DNA of 64,000 bases, taken from positions 1,236,858 through 1,300,857 of the forward strand of contig NZ_MPOH02000011.1 in assembly GCF_001896135.2 (NCBI RefSeq), read 5' to 3'. This document shows positions 46,479 to 55,392 of this stretch, one piece after another. The first letter of the stretch is position 1. Each line of letters starts with the position of its first letter. The translations under genes and the position numbers were made by a program. Under the pieces are notes generated by a model. It was not told where the DNA came from. It saw only the letters and a list, made by a program, of their open reading frames with translations, and ran no database searches. The DNA is from Streptomyces phaeoluteigriseus (GTDB taxonomy: Bacteria > Actinomycetota > Actinomycetes > Streptomycetales > Streptomycetaceae).

Positions 46479-48050
46479 TCAGGTGCGCAGCGCCTTGCGC
46501 GCGTCGCCGCGCGTGGCGGCCCGCCACAGCTGCGGCAGCTCCCGTTCCCGGCCGGCGGCCCCGGCCTGCTCCCGGCCGTACAGCAGGCCCCAGGTGAACC
46601 CGGGTTCGCCGACCCGGTGGGCGGCGACGGCCTGGCGGCGCAGGGTCTCGCGGGCCACGACGCTGTCGTGGTGGTCTCCGAGCGCCTCCTGCACGGCCTT
46701 GACGCGCTTGGCGAGGCGTTTCGCGGCACCGCCGAGGGCGGGCCGGGCCACCTCGGCCGCGTACCGGACGCGCTTGGCTCCCTTGCGGGCCTCGTGGAAG
46801 GCGGCGTCGCGCTCCGGCCCCGCAGGCGTCCGCAGCGCGCGCTCGACGCGGTGGGCGAGGCGGTCGTGTTCCTTCAGAAGGGCCCGGGGCAGCACCTTGG
46901 CCGGCTTCCTGGCGGCCTTCGCACGCAGCGGCGGGTGGGTGGTGAGCCGGTCCAGGGCTTCCAGGAGGGCCACGTAGCGGGGCGAGGACAGCGCCGCGAG
47001 GGTGCGGTCGCGGGCCTCGGACGAGCGGGCGGCGTCCCATGCCTGGAGGCGGGCGGAGACCGGGCCGAGGACGAGTTCGCCGGGAAGAGCGTCGACGCCG
47101 CCGCGCAACCGTGCCAGCAGTACCTCCTGGTCCCGTTCGGCGCCCAGCTCGCCGCCGAGCCACTTCAGCTCCGCCCGGACCGGCTCGGTGACCTCCCGGT
47201 CGAGGAGCGGGCGGTAGGAGCGCAGGCAGCTGCGCAGCCGACGGCAGGCGACGCGCATCTGGTGGACCGAGTCCGGCAGGCCGCGTCGTACGGCCGGATC
47301 GAGGTCCACGACGGCACGGGCCTGTCGGGTCAGGTAGGCGAGCACGTGCTCGCCGGCGGTGCCGGACGCGGTGCCGCACGCTGTGCCGACGGGTCGCGGC
47401 GCGGCGGGCACCGTGCCGGGCGTGGTTTCGCTCAGGGCGCGGGCCGCCTTGGACGGGGCGTCCGAGCGGGTGAAACCCTCCTTGCCGAGCGCCTTCTCGA
47501 CGCGTTTGAGGACGGTGGGGGCGGTGTCCTCGGTGACCGCTTCGACCTCCAGCTCCGTCCAGGCGGCGTGGCCGTGGTCGCCGCGCAGCGAGTCCGCGCG
47601 GACCCGGTCGAGGGTCAGCTCGGCGAGGAGGCCGCCGTCGGCGTCGACCAGTTCCCGCACGGTCCGTTCGGTGCGCAGGCGCACCACCGGTTCGAGGCGG
47701 GCGCCGCGGGTCCGGGAGAGCGCCAGGTCACGCAGGCCCTCCGGAATGTCGTGCGGGTTTCCGCGATCGTGCGTCCCGAGGGGTACGCGGATCTCCTCGC
47801 GGGTGTCCTCGCCGAGCGGCAGTTTCAGGTGCCAGCCGGCGTCGGGGCCGCCCTCGCGGCGGCGCAGGGTCGCGGAGGCGCGGAGCAGGCGCAGGTCAGC
47901 GGTGTCGTAGTACACCGCGTCCAGGTCGTGGGCGCCCCCGTCCACGAGTGACCAGTCCTTGCCCGAGCCGGTCAGTCCTGGCAGGCGTGGGGCGTCGCCC
48001 GATGCCGGCACCTCGTATTTCCGTTCCGTCTCCCGCGTCGACTGCGTCAT
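46479..48050 (-). CDS. CYTH-CHAD domain protein
   Basis: 523 aa. The CYTH domain (about 1-210) has the E-x-E-x-K signature TERKYEV plus DAVYYDTADLRLL and LRRREGG, a tunnel fold that binds triphosphate or polyphosphate with metal. The CHAD domain (about 235-520) is helical and His/Arg-rich (VHQMRVACRRLRSCLRSYRP, GAKRVRYAAE, ALGDHHDSVVA), a polyphosphate-binding fold. It probably binds or hydrolyses inorganic polyphosphate. It begins only 28 bp after STM4011 and looks like the last gene of that operon, an unusual partner for it. Confidence 0.88.
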   Translation of the reverse strand: MTQSTRETERKYEVPASGDAPRLPGLTGSGKDWSLVDGGAHDLDAVYYDTADLRLLRASATLRRREGGPDAGWHLKLPLGEDTREEIRVPLGTHDRGNPHDIPEGLRDLALSRTRGARLEPVVRLRTERTVRELVDADGGLLAELTLDRVRADSLRGDHGHAAWTELEVEAVTEDTAPTVLKRVEKALGKEGFTRSDAPSKAARALSETTPGTVPAAPRPVGTACGTASGTAGEHVLAYLTRQARAVVDLDPAVRRGLPDSVHQMRVACRRLRSCLRSYRPLLDREVTEPVRAELKWLGGELGAERDQEVLLARLRGGVDALPGELVLGPVSARLQAWDAARSSEARDRTLAALSSPRYVALLEALDRLTTHPPLRAKAARKPAKVLPRALLKEHDRLAHRVERALRTPAGPERDAAFHEARKGAKRVRYAAEVARPALGGAAKRLAKRVKAVQEALGDHHDSVVARETLRRQAVAAHRVGEPGFTWGLLYGREQAGAAGRERELPQLWRAATRGDARKALRT

Positions 48051-48078
48051 GTCTACCTGGTTGACACTCTGCGCCGGA

Positions 48079-48981
48079 TCAAACGCCCGGAGCGCCGGCC
48101 GGCACGGGACCCGGCAGGTCGACGGCGTGCCGCGCGGGCACGGTGGCCGGGACGCGCTCCAGCACACCGCCCGCGAAGACGTCGTACAGGGGCAGTGTCT
48201 CCAGGTGGACGTAGCCGATGTGGCAGTCGCAGACGGCCAGCGGGCAGGCGCGGGGACGCAGTGCCGCGCGGTAGGAGCCGTCGTAGAGGTTGCCGAGCGG
48301 GGCGGGGACGAAGTGGCAGCGGCGGACGGTGCCCTCGCCGTCGACGGAGACCACCGAGTCACCGGTGCGGCAGGGCAGGCCGGCGCTGGTGTGCGGGTGG
48401 CGGCTGTAAGGGAACAGCGGGTCGAGGTCCGTCCACCGGGCGGCGTCGGCGTCGCTGTAGGTGTGGCCCTCGGCGGCGTTGATCCACAGGTACACGTGCT
48501 CGGGGAGGTCGGTGCGCAGCCGGCGGGCCGCGTCGAGGTGTTCGGGCAGGCCGACGACGCCGACGCTGAAGCGGATGCCGCGCGCGGTGAGGTCGCGGCA
48601 CTTGGTGAGGAAGCGGTCGTAGGGGGTCTGGCCGGGGTGGTAGGTGCACCACAGGGCGAGGGTGTCGGGGTCGGCCTCGGCGAGCCAGTCGGTGCGGCAG
48701 CTCAGGTTGGTCTGGATGGCGACCCGGCGGACGTGCGGGAGGCGGGACAGGTCGGCGAGGGTTCGCCGGTACCAGGAGCGGACCAGGCCCTCGCCCCAGG
48801 GGGTGAACAGCAGGGAGAGACGGTCGTCGGTCTGCCGTGCGGCCCAGTCGGCGAAGCGGTCCAGGGCGTCGCGGTCGGCGCGCAGTTGGGCACCGGTGTC
48901 GCGCCGCTTCGCGAACGGGCAGTAGGGGCAGTCGTAGTCGCAGGAGGCGAGGGGGCCGCGGTAGAGCAGTGTCAGGTCCAT
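48079..48981 (-). CDS. STM4011-family radical SAM protein
   Basis: 300 aa. The [4Fe-4S] cluster motif is CDYDCPYCPFAKR (C-x3-C-x2-C) at the very N-terminus. Further markers are LLFTPWGEGLVRSWY, QTNLSCRTDWLAE and a Cys-rich C-terminal part (CHFVPAPLGN, ACPLAVCDCHIGY) that may hold a second cluster. Radical SAM enzymes split S-adenosylmethionine to start radical chemistry. The family is named after a Salmonella gene of unknown function that occurs beside the same partners. It starts 9 bp after STM4012. Confidence 0.85.
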   Translation of the reverse strand: MDLTLLYRGPLASCDYDCPYCPFAKRRDTGAQLRADRDALDRFADWAARQTDDRLSLLFTPWGEGLVRSWYRRTLADLSRLPHVRRVAIQTNLSCRTDWLAEADPDTLALWCTYHPGQTPYDRFLTKCRDLTARGIRFSVGVVGLPEHLDAARRLRTDLPEHVYLWINAAEGHTYSDADAARWTDLDPLFPYSRHPHTSAGLPCRTGDSVVSVDGEGTVRRCHFVPAPLGNLYDGSYRAALRPRACPLAVCDCHIGYVHLETLPLYDVFAGGVLERVPATVPARHAVDLPGPVPAGAPGV

Positions 48982-48990
48982 GACGGGCGG

Positions 48991-50373
48991 TCACTTCCTC
49001 TCGTAGGCGGCCATGGCGGCCCGCACGGCCGGGGAGAACAGGCCGGGGCCGATCGCGTCGGAGTGGGCGAGGCCCTCCGGGGTGAGCCGGAGGACGGCCG
49101 GGTCGTCGGCCAGCCAGCCGTGCTCGGCGAGGCGCTCCAGTTCGGGGCCGAAGTCGTCGGCGGGGGCGGCGCCGAAGCGGGCCCGGTAGTCGTCGGTGCG
49201 CAGGCCGTCGGCCTGGAGGAGGGACTGGAGGAGGTGGCGGCGGCGCGCCTCCTGGGCGTCCATGGCGTGGCCGACCTCGGCGTGGGAGAAGTCGGCGGTC
49301 GTGACGTAGTCGTCGATGATCGCGCGGATCTCGTGCATGTCGACGGCGTAGTCGAAGGAGTAGTGCAGGCGGGCCGTGTAGGAACGGGCGCCGCAGCCGA
49401 GGCCGATCATGCCGTCGGTCTGGCAGGCGTAGTCGTCGGCGCCCTGGGAGGGGGCGTCCGCGCGGCGGAACATGCGCATGGACTGCTGGGTGTAGCCGTG
49501 CGCGAGGAGGTGGTCGCGGCCCGCCCGGTACAGGCGCAGCCGCTGCTCGTCCCAGTCGGGGTCGGGGCCGGTCCGGCGGCGGTCGAGGCCGGTGAGGGGG
49601 CGGATGTACAGCGGGTAGAGGTACAGCTCCTCGGGGCGCCAGTCGAGGGCCGCGTCCAGTGAGTGGCGCCAGGTGTCCTCGGTCTGGCCGTCGATGCCGT
49701 AGATGAGGTCGATGTTGAGGACCGGTACGCGGGCGTCGCGGACGCGGCCGAGGGCGGCCTCGACATCGGCGCGGCGCTGCGGGCGTACGGCGGCACGGGC
49801 CTCGGAGTCGATGAAGCTCTGCACGCCGAGGCTGAGCCGGGTGGCACCGCGCCCGGCCAGGACGGCGAGCCGGTCGGCGGTGGCGGTGGCGGGCGAGGCC
49901 TCGACGGACAGCGGGACCGCGCGCAGGTCGGCGCCCATGCGGTGCTCGGCGATGTCGCAGAGGCGGTCCAGTTCGGCGGCGGTGAGGAAGGTGGGGGTGC
50001 CGCCGCCGAAGGCCGCGGTGGCGAAGCGGACCTCGTCGCTGTCCCCGAGCGCCGCGCGTACGGCGTCCGCCTGGCGTTCGAGCGCGTCGAGGTAGGCGCC
50101 GGTCAGGCCGTCGGGTGCGCCGATGCGGGTGAAGAGGTTGCAGAAGCCGCAGCGGACCTCGCAGAACGGGATGTGCAGATAGAGGGAGAGGGCGTCCTTC
50201 GGTTCGGCCGCCCACAGGGTGCTCAGCGGGGGGCGGTCGGGGAGCGTGCGGTAGGCGGTCTTGTGCGGGTAGGCGTAGACGTAGTGCTGGTAGGGGCTGG
50301 GGCGGGTGGTCGGCTCGGCGCTGGTCGGCTCGGCGCTGGTCGGCTCGGCGCTGGTCGGCTCGGCGGTGGTCAT
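48991..50373 (-). CDS. STM4012-family radical SAM protein (HemN-like)
   Basis: 460 aa. The cluster motif LHIPFCEVRCGFCNLF has the C-x3-C-x2-C spacing and layout of HemN-type radical SAM enzymes. AFGGGTPTFLTAAEL, ATRLSLGVQSF and NIDLIYGIDGQTEDTW are the family's SAM-binding and barrel motifs. A HemN C-terminal-like domain follows (GLGCGARSY). The substrate is unknown. Its N-terminus begins with four tandem S-A-E-P-T units from a 15-bp repeat. ATG at 50373 should overlap the stop of STM4013 as ATGA once the upstream frameshift is repaired. Confidence 0.87.
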   Translation of the reverse strand: MTTAEPTSAEPTSAEPTSAEPTTRPSPYQHYVYAYPHKTAYRTLPDRPPLSTLWAAEPKDALSLYLHIPFCEVRCGFCNLFTRIGAPDGLTGAYLDALERQADAVRAALGDSDEVRFATAAFGGGTPTFLTAAELDRLCDIAEHRMGADLRAVPLSVEASPATATADRLAVLAGRGATRLSLGVQSFIDSEARAAVRPQRRADVEAALGRVRDARVPVLNIDLIYGIDGQTEDTWRHSLDAALDWRPEELYLYPLYIRPLTGLDRRRTGPDPDWDEQRLRLYRAGRDHLLAHGYTQQSMRMFRRADAPSQGADDYACQTDGMIGLGCGARSYTARLHYSFDYAVDMHEIRAIIDDYVTTADFSHAEVGHAMDAQEARRRHLLQSLLQADGLRTDDYRARFGAAPADDFGPELERLAEHGWLADDPAVLRLTPEGLAHSDAIGPGLFSPAVRAAMAAYERK

Positions 50374-51340
50374 CGGGTGGCCGTCCGTCGGGACGGGGTG
50401 CGGGGTCGGGTGCCGGGTCGGCTGTGGGGTCGGGTGCCGGGTCGAGGACGAAATGGGCGTAGGGCACGGTCCACACGGACTCGTGGCCGAGGCGGTGGCC
50501 CGTGTAGCCGTCGTCGCCGTAGGCGGTGCCGTGGTCGGAGCAGACGATCGCGAAGCAGCGGCGCCGACTGCTCGCCGCCGCGAACAGCCGCCCGATGTGC
50601 CGGTCGACGTACTCCAGCGCGGCGGCGTGCGTCTCGCGGGTGTCGCCGGACTCGCGGGTCGCGCCGGGCAGGTGGAACCAGTTCGGCTGGTGCAGCGCGG
50701 AGACGTTGACGAACAGGAACAGGCGCTGTTCGGCCGGGAGTTCGCGTACGACGCGTTCGGCGCGGGCCACCTGGTTCTCGAAGGAGTGGGGCGAGGTGAC
50801 GCCGAACTCCGTCTCCCAGTGGGACTCGTGGAAGAGGCCGGGCAGCACCGAGCCCAGCGGGCCCTGCTTGTTGAAGAACCCCACTCCCCCGACGCACACG
50901 GTGTGGTAGCCCGCCTTCGCCAGGCCGGACACCAGGTCGGGGGTGTCGTGGACGAAGGTTTTGTCGGCGGTGGTCTCGCTGCCGGCGAAGCTCGCGGCGA
51001 ACAGGCGTGGGTGCGGTCCGGGGGCGGCCGGGGTGGGCAGGAAGCCGGCGAAGATCGCCTGGTGGGAGGCGTAGGTGAAGCTGCCGGGGGCGTGCCGCTT
51101 CTCCCAGCGGCCGCCGGGGAGGTGGCGGGCGAGGTTCGGCAGGCGGCCGGCGGCGGCGAGTTCGGCGGCGACGTCGTGGCGCAGGGTGTCGAGGGTGACG
51201 AGCAGGAGGTCGTGGCTGCCCACCACCTCGTTCATGTCCGGTCCGTCTGCGTCCGGCTGGTTCCTGTCCCGCTCGATCATGTCCGGTCCGTCTGCGTCCG
51301 GCTGGTTCCTGTCCGGCTGGATCATGTCCGGCTCACGCAT
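50370..51340 (-). CDS. STM4013/SEN3800-family hydrolase (sulfatase/phosphatase fold, frameshifted end)
   Basis: About 323 aa after repair. The alkaline-phosphatase-like fold is seen in DLLLVTLDTLRHDVAAEL, with the metal Asp pair and Thr nucleophile, and in FAIVCSDHGTAYGDDGYTGH near the end. SFTYASHQAIFAGFLPT is typical of the superfamily. It would cleave a phosphate or sulfate ester. The frame should shift near 50395 in a C run: adding a C gives a stop whose bases overlap the STM4012 start (ATGA). The start at 51340 overlaps the STM4014 stop by 8 bp. The first 36 residues are two copies of a 14-residue unit (DRNQPDADGPDM). Confidence 0.78.
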
Positions 51341-52467
51341 GAGGTGTTCCTGTTCTGTGCCGGGCGTGGGCGCCGCCCAGGGCTGCGGCCACCTGGGTGG
51401 CGTAGGTGTCGAGGCCCTCGGCGCCGCTGCCGGGGAGGCCGGTGAGCCGGGGCAGCAGGTCGCCGAAGGCGTTGACCTCTCCGACGGCGGATCTGCGCCA
51501 GTCGACGGCCGGCAGCAGGTCGACGCCCACGCAGAGGGTGCGCGGGAAGCAGGCGGCCGCCCGTTCGCACACGTCCAGCAGGTCGGACCAGCGGGCGCCC
51601 GCCGCCTCGACGGCCTGCCGGGCCGTGTCGAGGTCGCCGCGGCTGCCGCCGAGGTGGAGGTTCGTCAGGGGCGAGCTGCTGGTACGGACCACCGCGTGGG
51701 TGCCCGGCCGGCCACGACGACGACCCGCAGGTCGGCGGCGCGGCCCCGCTGGGAGGCCTTCGGCAGCCAGCGCTCCAGGTGCAGGCCGTCGGGGGCGAGC
51801 GCGTCGACGATGGTCGCGATGTCCCGCTCGTCCTCGTAGCGACGCACCCTGAGCGAGTTGAACAGGCTGCCGTCGGCGGTGAGTTCCACCGAGGTGGTGG
51901 CCCTGATCCGCCCCGGTCCGCCCGTCTCCACGGCCAGCACCCCCGACGCGGACGAACCGTGCGCGGGCTTGACGAACAACCGCGGCATCCGGTGCTCCCG
52001 CATCAGCGCCCGTACGTCGTCCCAGCCGCGCACCGTGGCGGCCGACGGACCCGAGGTGGGCGAGGCGGGAACCGGTACACCGGCCGAGTGGAGGACGGCG
52101 TGGCAGCGCCGCTTGTCGAACAGCACGGGAAGGTCGTCCGGGTCGTCGAGCCGGACGCCGCCGCGCAGTCCGGCGAGCGCGGCGGTGAACCCGGCGTACC
52201 AGCGGGCCGAGCCCTCGACCCGGGTGGGGTCGCCGGTGCCGCGCAGCAGCCGGTCGACCTGCGTGTTCTCCCCCGGTGAGTCGATCCGGACGATCTCCTC
52301 GGGGCCGAACTCGGCCCGCCCGCGCGAAGGACGTCCGTCCAGGCGACGACGCGCGGAGCGGGGAGTCCGGCCGCGAGCACGGCCTCCGCGAAGAGGGTGA
52401 CGCGACGGTTCTCGGGGTTGCCGACGACCGCGAAGCGCGGCCGCCGACGGGGGGCGGGCCGCTGCAC
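51333..52467 (-). CDS. STM4014-family protein, ATP-grasp-like (two frameshifts)
   Basis: 378 aa once two bases are added. The three segments are PRFAVVGNPENRRVTLFAEA; then, in the next frame, EIVRIDSPGENTQVDRLL, FDKRRCHAVLHSAGVPVPA and RLFVKPAHGSSASGVLAVE; and last RTSSSPLTNLHLGGSRGD. The middle and end look like the lysine and Mg-binding Asn regions of a RimK-type ATP-grasp ligase. Missing bases: one near 52319 in a GGGC run, another near 51706 (CGGGGC read as CGGGC). It likely joins a carboxylate to an amine or peptide using ATP. GTG start at 52467 with ACAGGA upstream. Confidence 0.72.
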
Positions 52468-52504
52468 GGCGTCCTGTCGTGAGGTGTTCGCGGTCAGGGG
52501 GTGT

Positions 52505-53464
52505 TCACTCCCCCACGGCCACGTACCGCCACACCGTGCCGTCGTCTTCCTGTTCCTCGTCGGCGTCGTCGCGGTCCAGGTCCACCTCGACGCCCTCGGT
52601 CTCGATGGTCCGGCGGATCCGGTCCTGGAGAGCCTCGCTGAGGTAGTGGTGGTGCAGGTCGAGCTTCTTCAGATGGGTGAGCGGCTGTCCGGCGAGGAGC
52701 GCGGCGGCGCCCTCGTCGGTGAGGATGCCCATGGACAGGTCCAGGACCTCCAGGCGGGCGACCACCGGCGCGGAGGCCACCGCGGCGGCGACGGCGTCCT
52801 GCATCTCGCTGTTGCGCAGCGCCAGGTGGCGCAGGCGCGGCAGGCGGGCACCGGACAGGATCGGCTCCAGGTCGGCGGCCTCGCTGTCGCCGCCGTAGTC
52901 CGGGGTGCCCAGCCACAGGTCGAGGTGCTCCAGCGCGGGCAGGTCGCTGGCGCCGACCCCGCGCACGACCTCGGCGGGCAGGCCGCCGGCCTCCATGGTG
53001 AGCCGGCGCAGGGCGCGGTGCTCCAGCGCGGGGAAGCGCAGTCCCGAGCCGCCACGGACGCCGAACTCCTCCAGGTCCGGGTAGGCGACGAGGAGGGGGG
53101 TCAGGTCGGTCTGGTTGATCCAGGAGATCTCGCACTCCTCGACGACCATGTCCCCGACGAACAGCGCCCGCAGCGCGGGAAAGCGCTCCCGGGCCGCCAC
53201 CAGCGCCGCGACGACGGACGAGGGATCACTGTCGTACGCCTCCTCCCAGGCGCCGACGATCAGCGCGCGCACCCGGGTCGTGTCGACGGCTTCGCAGAAG
53301 CGGGCGAAGGCCTGCGTCCACTCCTCCTCCGCGTCGTACACGCCACCGCTGATCCGCCAGGCGAAGGCGTCCGGCTCGGGCAGGTCGTCGGTCCGCGCGT
53401 CGGGGCCCGGGAAGTTGTAGGCGGGCAGCCGGTACAGCGCGTCGAGGTGGTCACCGATCGTCAT
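52505..53464 (-). CDS. STM4015-family leucine-rich-repeat protein
   Basis: 319 aa, acidic. The N-terminal third has the family start (DHLDALYRLPAYNFPGP, AFAWRISGGVYDAEEEW). From about residue 120 leucine-rich repeats follow (LEEFGVRGGSGLRFPAL, LEHLDLWLGTPDYGG, LRHLALRNSEMQDAV, LTHLKKLDLHHHYLSE). It has no catalytic motif, so it is probably a binding or recognition subunit for the rest of the system. First gene of the operon; ATG at 53464. Intact, unlike its paralogue at 62823. Confidence 0.85.
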   Translation of the reverse strand: MTIGDHLDALYRLPAYNFPGPDARTDDLPEPDAFAWRISGGVYDAEEEWTQAFARFCEAVDTTRVRALIVGAWEEAYDSDPSSVVAALVAARERFPALRALFVGDMVVEECEISWINQTDLTPLLVAYPDLEEFGVRGGSGLRFPALEHRALRRLTMEAGGLPAEVVRGVGASDLPALEHLDLWLGTPDYGGDSEAADLEPILSGARLPRLRHLALRNSEMQDAVAAAVASAPVVARLEVLDLSMGILTDEGAAALLAGQPLTHLKKLDLHHHYLSEALQDRIRRTIETEGVEVDLDRDDADEEQEDDGTVWRYVAVGE

Positions 53465-53647
53465 GCGGCTGCTCCTGTGGAGGAAGAGGGTGCGTTGCGT
53501 GTGACCGCAGTTCTACCAACAGGCACTGACAGGGCCGGTGGCGGGGCGGCGGTCGGGCCCTGCGCCGGGGCCGTTGTCAGTGGGTGCCCCTACGGTCTGC
53601 GCCATGAGTCCGGTGCGGTCCCGCGCCGGTGGGAGGGAGGGCCGTTC

Positions 53648-53974
53648 GTGTACCGGCAGGGAGACGTACTGATCGTTCCGGTGGCCGAGGGGGCCGTGCC
53701 CGCGCATGTCGCCGCCGCGCCGAGGGAGCCTCGTGACCGGCGGGGCCGGCTGGTGCTTGCGCTGGGCGAGGTGACCGGGCACGCCCACGCGGTCGTCGGA
53801 CCGGGGGAACTGGTGCGGGAGCCGGGGCCGTTCGGCCCGATGTTGCTGCACCTGCCGCAGGGCGGCCAGGTGGTGCACGAGGAGCATGCGGTGATCTCCC
53901 TGCCCAAGGGGTGGTTCCGGGTGATCCGGCAGCGGGAGTACGTGCCGGGGTCCGTGCGGATCGTGGCGGACTGA
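53648..53974 (+). CDS. Small protein of unknown function upstream of DUF6745 gene
   Basis: 108 aa, starting at GTG 53648 behind GGGAGGGAGG. The sequence is well ordered: YRQGDVLIVPVAEGAVPAHV, LALGEVTGHAHAVVGPGEL, then LHLPQGGQVVHEEHAVISLP and a closing RQREYVPGSVRI. A beta-rich fold with a G-H-A-H and a later H-E-E-H motif is suggestive of metal binding. I do not recognise a named family. It is divergent from the STM4015 operon (183 bp between starts) and lies 32 bp before the DUF6745 gene, likely cotranscribed. Confidence 0.7.
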   Translation: MYRQGDVLIVPVAEGAVPAHVAAAPREPRDRRGRLVLALGEVTGHAHAVVGPGELVREPGPFGPMLLHLPQGGQVVHEEHAVISLPKGWFRVIRQREYVPGSVRIVAD

Positions 53975-54006
53975 GCGGGGTGGCGGCGAAGATGACGGAG
54001 GAGCGG

Positions 54007-55251
54007 ATGGCAGGCACGGACGGTACGAGCGCGACCGGTCCGCGGGGCACGGACGGTACGAGCGCAGCCGGACCGCGGGACACGGCCGTCGGGGACGTCG
54101 GGTTGTGGCGCGCGTGCGCGGCGGCGGCCGTCCCCGCCGATCGGGTGGCCGCCGAGGCCGGTGTCCGGCGCGCCTACCGGCGGGCCGGTCTGGCGGAGCC
54201 GGAGCGGGTGCTGTGGGCCGCCTCCCCGCGCGAGGCGGTCACGCTGATACGCGCGCTGGACGACCCGGGACCCAGTGTCCGGGAGGCGGTCCGCACGGCC
54301 CCCTGGGCACGCGAACGGGCTCGGCTGCACGCCGAGTTGGGGCCCGCCGGCTGGGCGGCGCACTGGGCGGCGACGGGTGGCCGCCTGTGGGAGACCACGC
54401 AGGTGCTCGTCGAGCGGATCCGGCGCGGCGTGCTGGACGAGATGACCGACGGGACGGGGACAGCGGGGGCGGGGCCGGGGACTGGGACCGCGGCTCGGAC
54501 CGGGGCTGGGACCGGGACCGGCACGGGGACAGGGACTGAGGCTCGGACCGGGGCTGGGACCGGGACCGGCACGGGGACAGGGACTGAGGCTCGGACCGGT
54601 GCGGGGACCGGTGGCCGGGCCGCCGAGGCCGAGTTGCGGCTGCTCCTGCTGGACGCCGTGCTCGGGCAGCACGACGCGCCGTGGCTCGCCGCGTTCCCCA
54701 CCGACCGGGAGCCGCTCGACGGGCTGGCCGCGGTGTGCCGCAACGCCGGCTGGTGGTGGCCCTTCGCCAGGGTCGCGGTGGTGTGTGAACGCCCCGTCGC
54801 CCTGCACCGCGACGAGGCGGGCCGCCTGGACCGCGGGGACGGCCCGGCACTGGCCTACCCCGACGGTTTCGCCCTGTACGCCTGGCGTGGCATGCCGGTC
54901 CCCGCCGCGTTCCTCGCGGAGCTGACCGCTCTGACACCGGACCGGATCCGGGCCGAGGAGAACGCCGAGCTGCGCCGGGTGATGCTGGAGCACTACGGCT
55001 ACGACCGCTATCTCGCCGACTCCGGCGCACGGCCGCTGCACCGGGACGAGACGGGCACCCTGTGGCGGATCGACCTGGACGGCGACGAGCCGGTGGTGAT
55101 GGTGGAGGTCCTCAACTCCACACCGGAACCGGACGGCACCCGGCGCACCTACTGGCTGCGGGTGCCGCCGTCGACCCGGACGGCCCGCGAGGGGGTCGCC
55201 TGGACGTTCGGACTGCGACCGGACGTGTACGCGCCGGTGCGCGAGACCTGA
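54007..55251 (+). CDS. DUF6745-family protein with internal repeat insertion
   Basis: 414 aa. The C-terminal half carries the family blocks NAGWWWPFARVAVVCERP, then DGPALAYPDGFALYAWRGMP, VMLEHYGYDRYLADSG and VMVEVLNSTPEPDGTRRTYW. No enzymatic motif is evident. In the middle (about residues 160-200) lies a Gly/Thr insertion translated from a 48-bp tandem repeat. The N-terminus has another small repeat (GTDGTSA). Start at ATG 54007, preceded by GGAGGAG; an ATG at 53992 lacks one. Divergent to the STM operon, so co-regulation with it is possible. Confidence 0.78.
   Translation: MAGTDGTSATGPRGTDGTSAAGPRDTAVGDVGLWRACAAAAVPADRVAAEAGVRRAYRRAGLAEPERVLWAASPREAVTLIRALDDPGPSVREAVRTAPWARERARLHAELGPAGWAAHWAATGGRLWETTQVLVERIRRGVLDEMTDGTGTAGAGPGTGTAARTGAGTGTGTGTGTEARTGAGTGTGTGTGTEARTGAGTGGRAAEAELRLLLLDAVLGQHDAPWLAAFPTDREPLDGLAAVCRNAGWWWPFARVAVVCERPVALHRDEAGRLDRGDGPALAYPDGFALYAWRGMPVPAAFLAELTALTPDRIRAEENAELRRVMLEHYGYDRYLADSGARPLHRDETGTLWRIDLDGDEPVVMVEVLNSTPEPDGTRRTYWLRVPPSTRTAREGVAWTFGLRPDVYAPVRET
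54493..54606 (+). repeat. 48-bp in-frame tandem repeat
   Basis: Two identical 48-bp units (54493-54540 and 54541-54588) begin GCTCGGACCGGGGCTGG, followed by an 18-bp partial third copy. Each encodes 16 residues (ARTGAGTGTGTGTGTE), so changes in copy number keep the reading frame. The repeat lies within the DUF6745 gene. Confidence 0.85.
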
Positions 55252-55392
55252 CGACAGGGCGCGGGCCCGCTCCACCGGGCGGGCGCGCGGGCGTCATCCT
55301 CCGAACACCCTCCGGACACAGCGGTGCCCGCGGCGAGTCGGCCTCGGTACCGGCAGGTCCGACCGGGGCCTCGCACCGCCCAAGGCCCCGGC

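Noticed and set aside
48359-50369. A fusion of STM4013 reading on through STM4012 and STM4011 in one 993-aa frame
   Set aside because: Beyond about residue 320 the frame is Arg/Pro-rich antisense-like sequence and the overlapped genes are intact radical SAM proteins. A single missing C with an overlapping stop/start explains it better.
54493-54606. Possible CRISPR array or minisatellite
   Set aside because: The units are head to tail with no unique spacers, lie inside a coding frame and are a multiple of three long.
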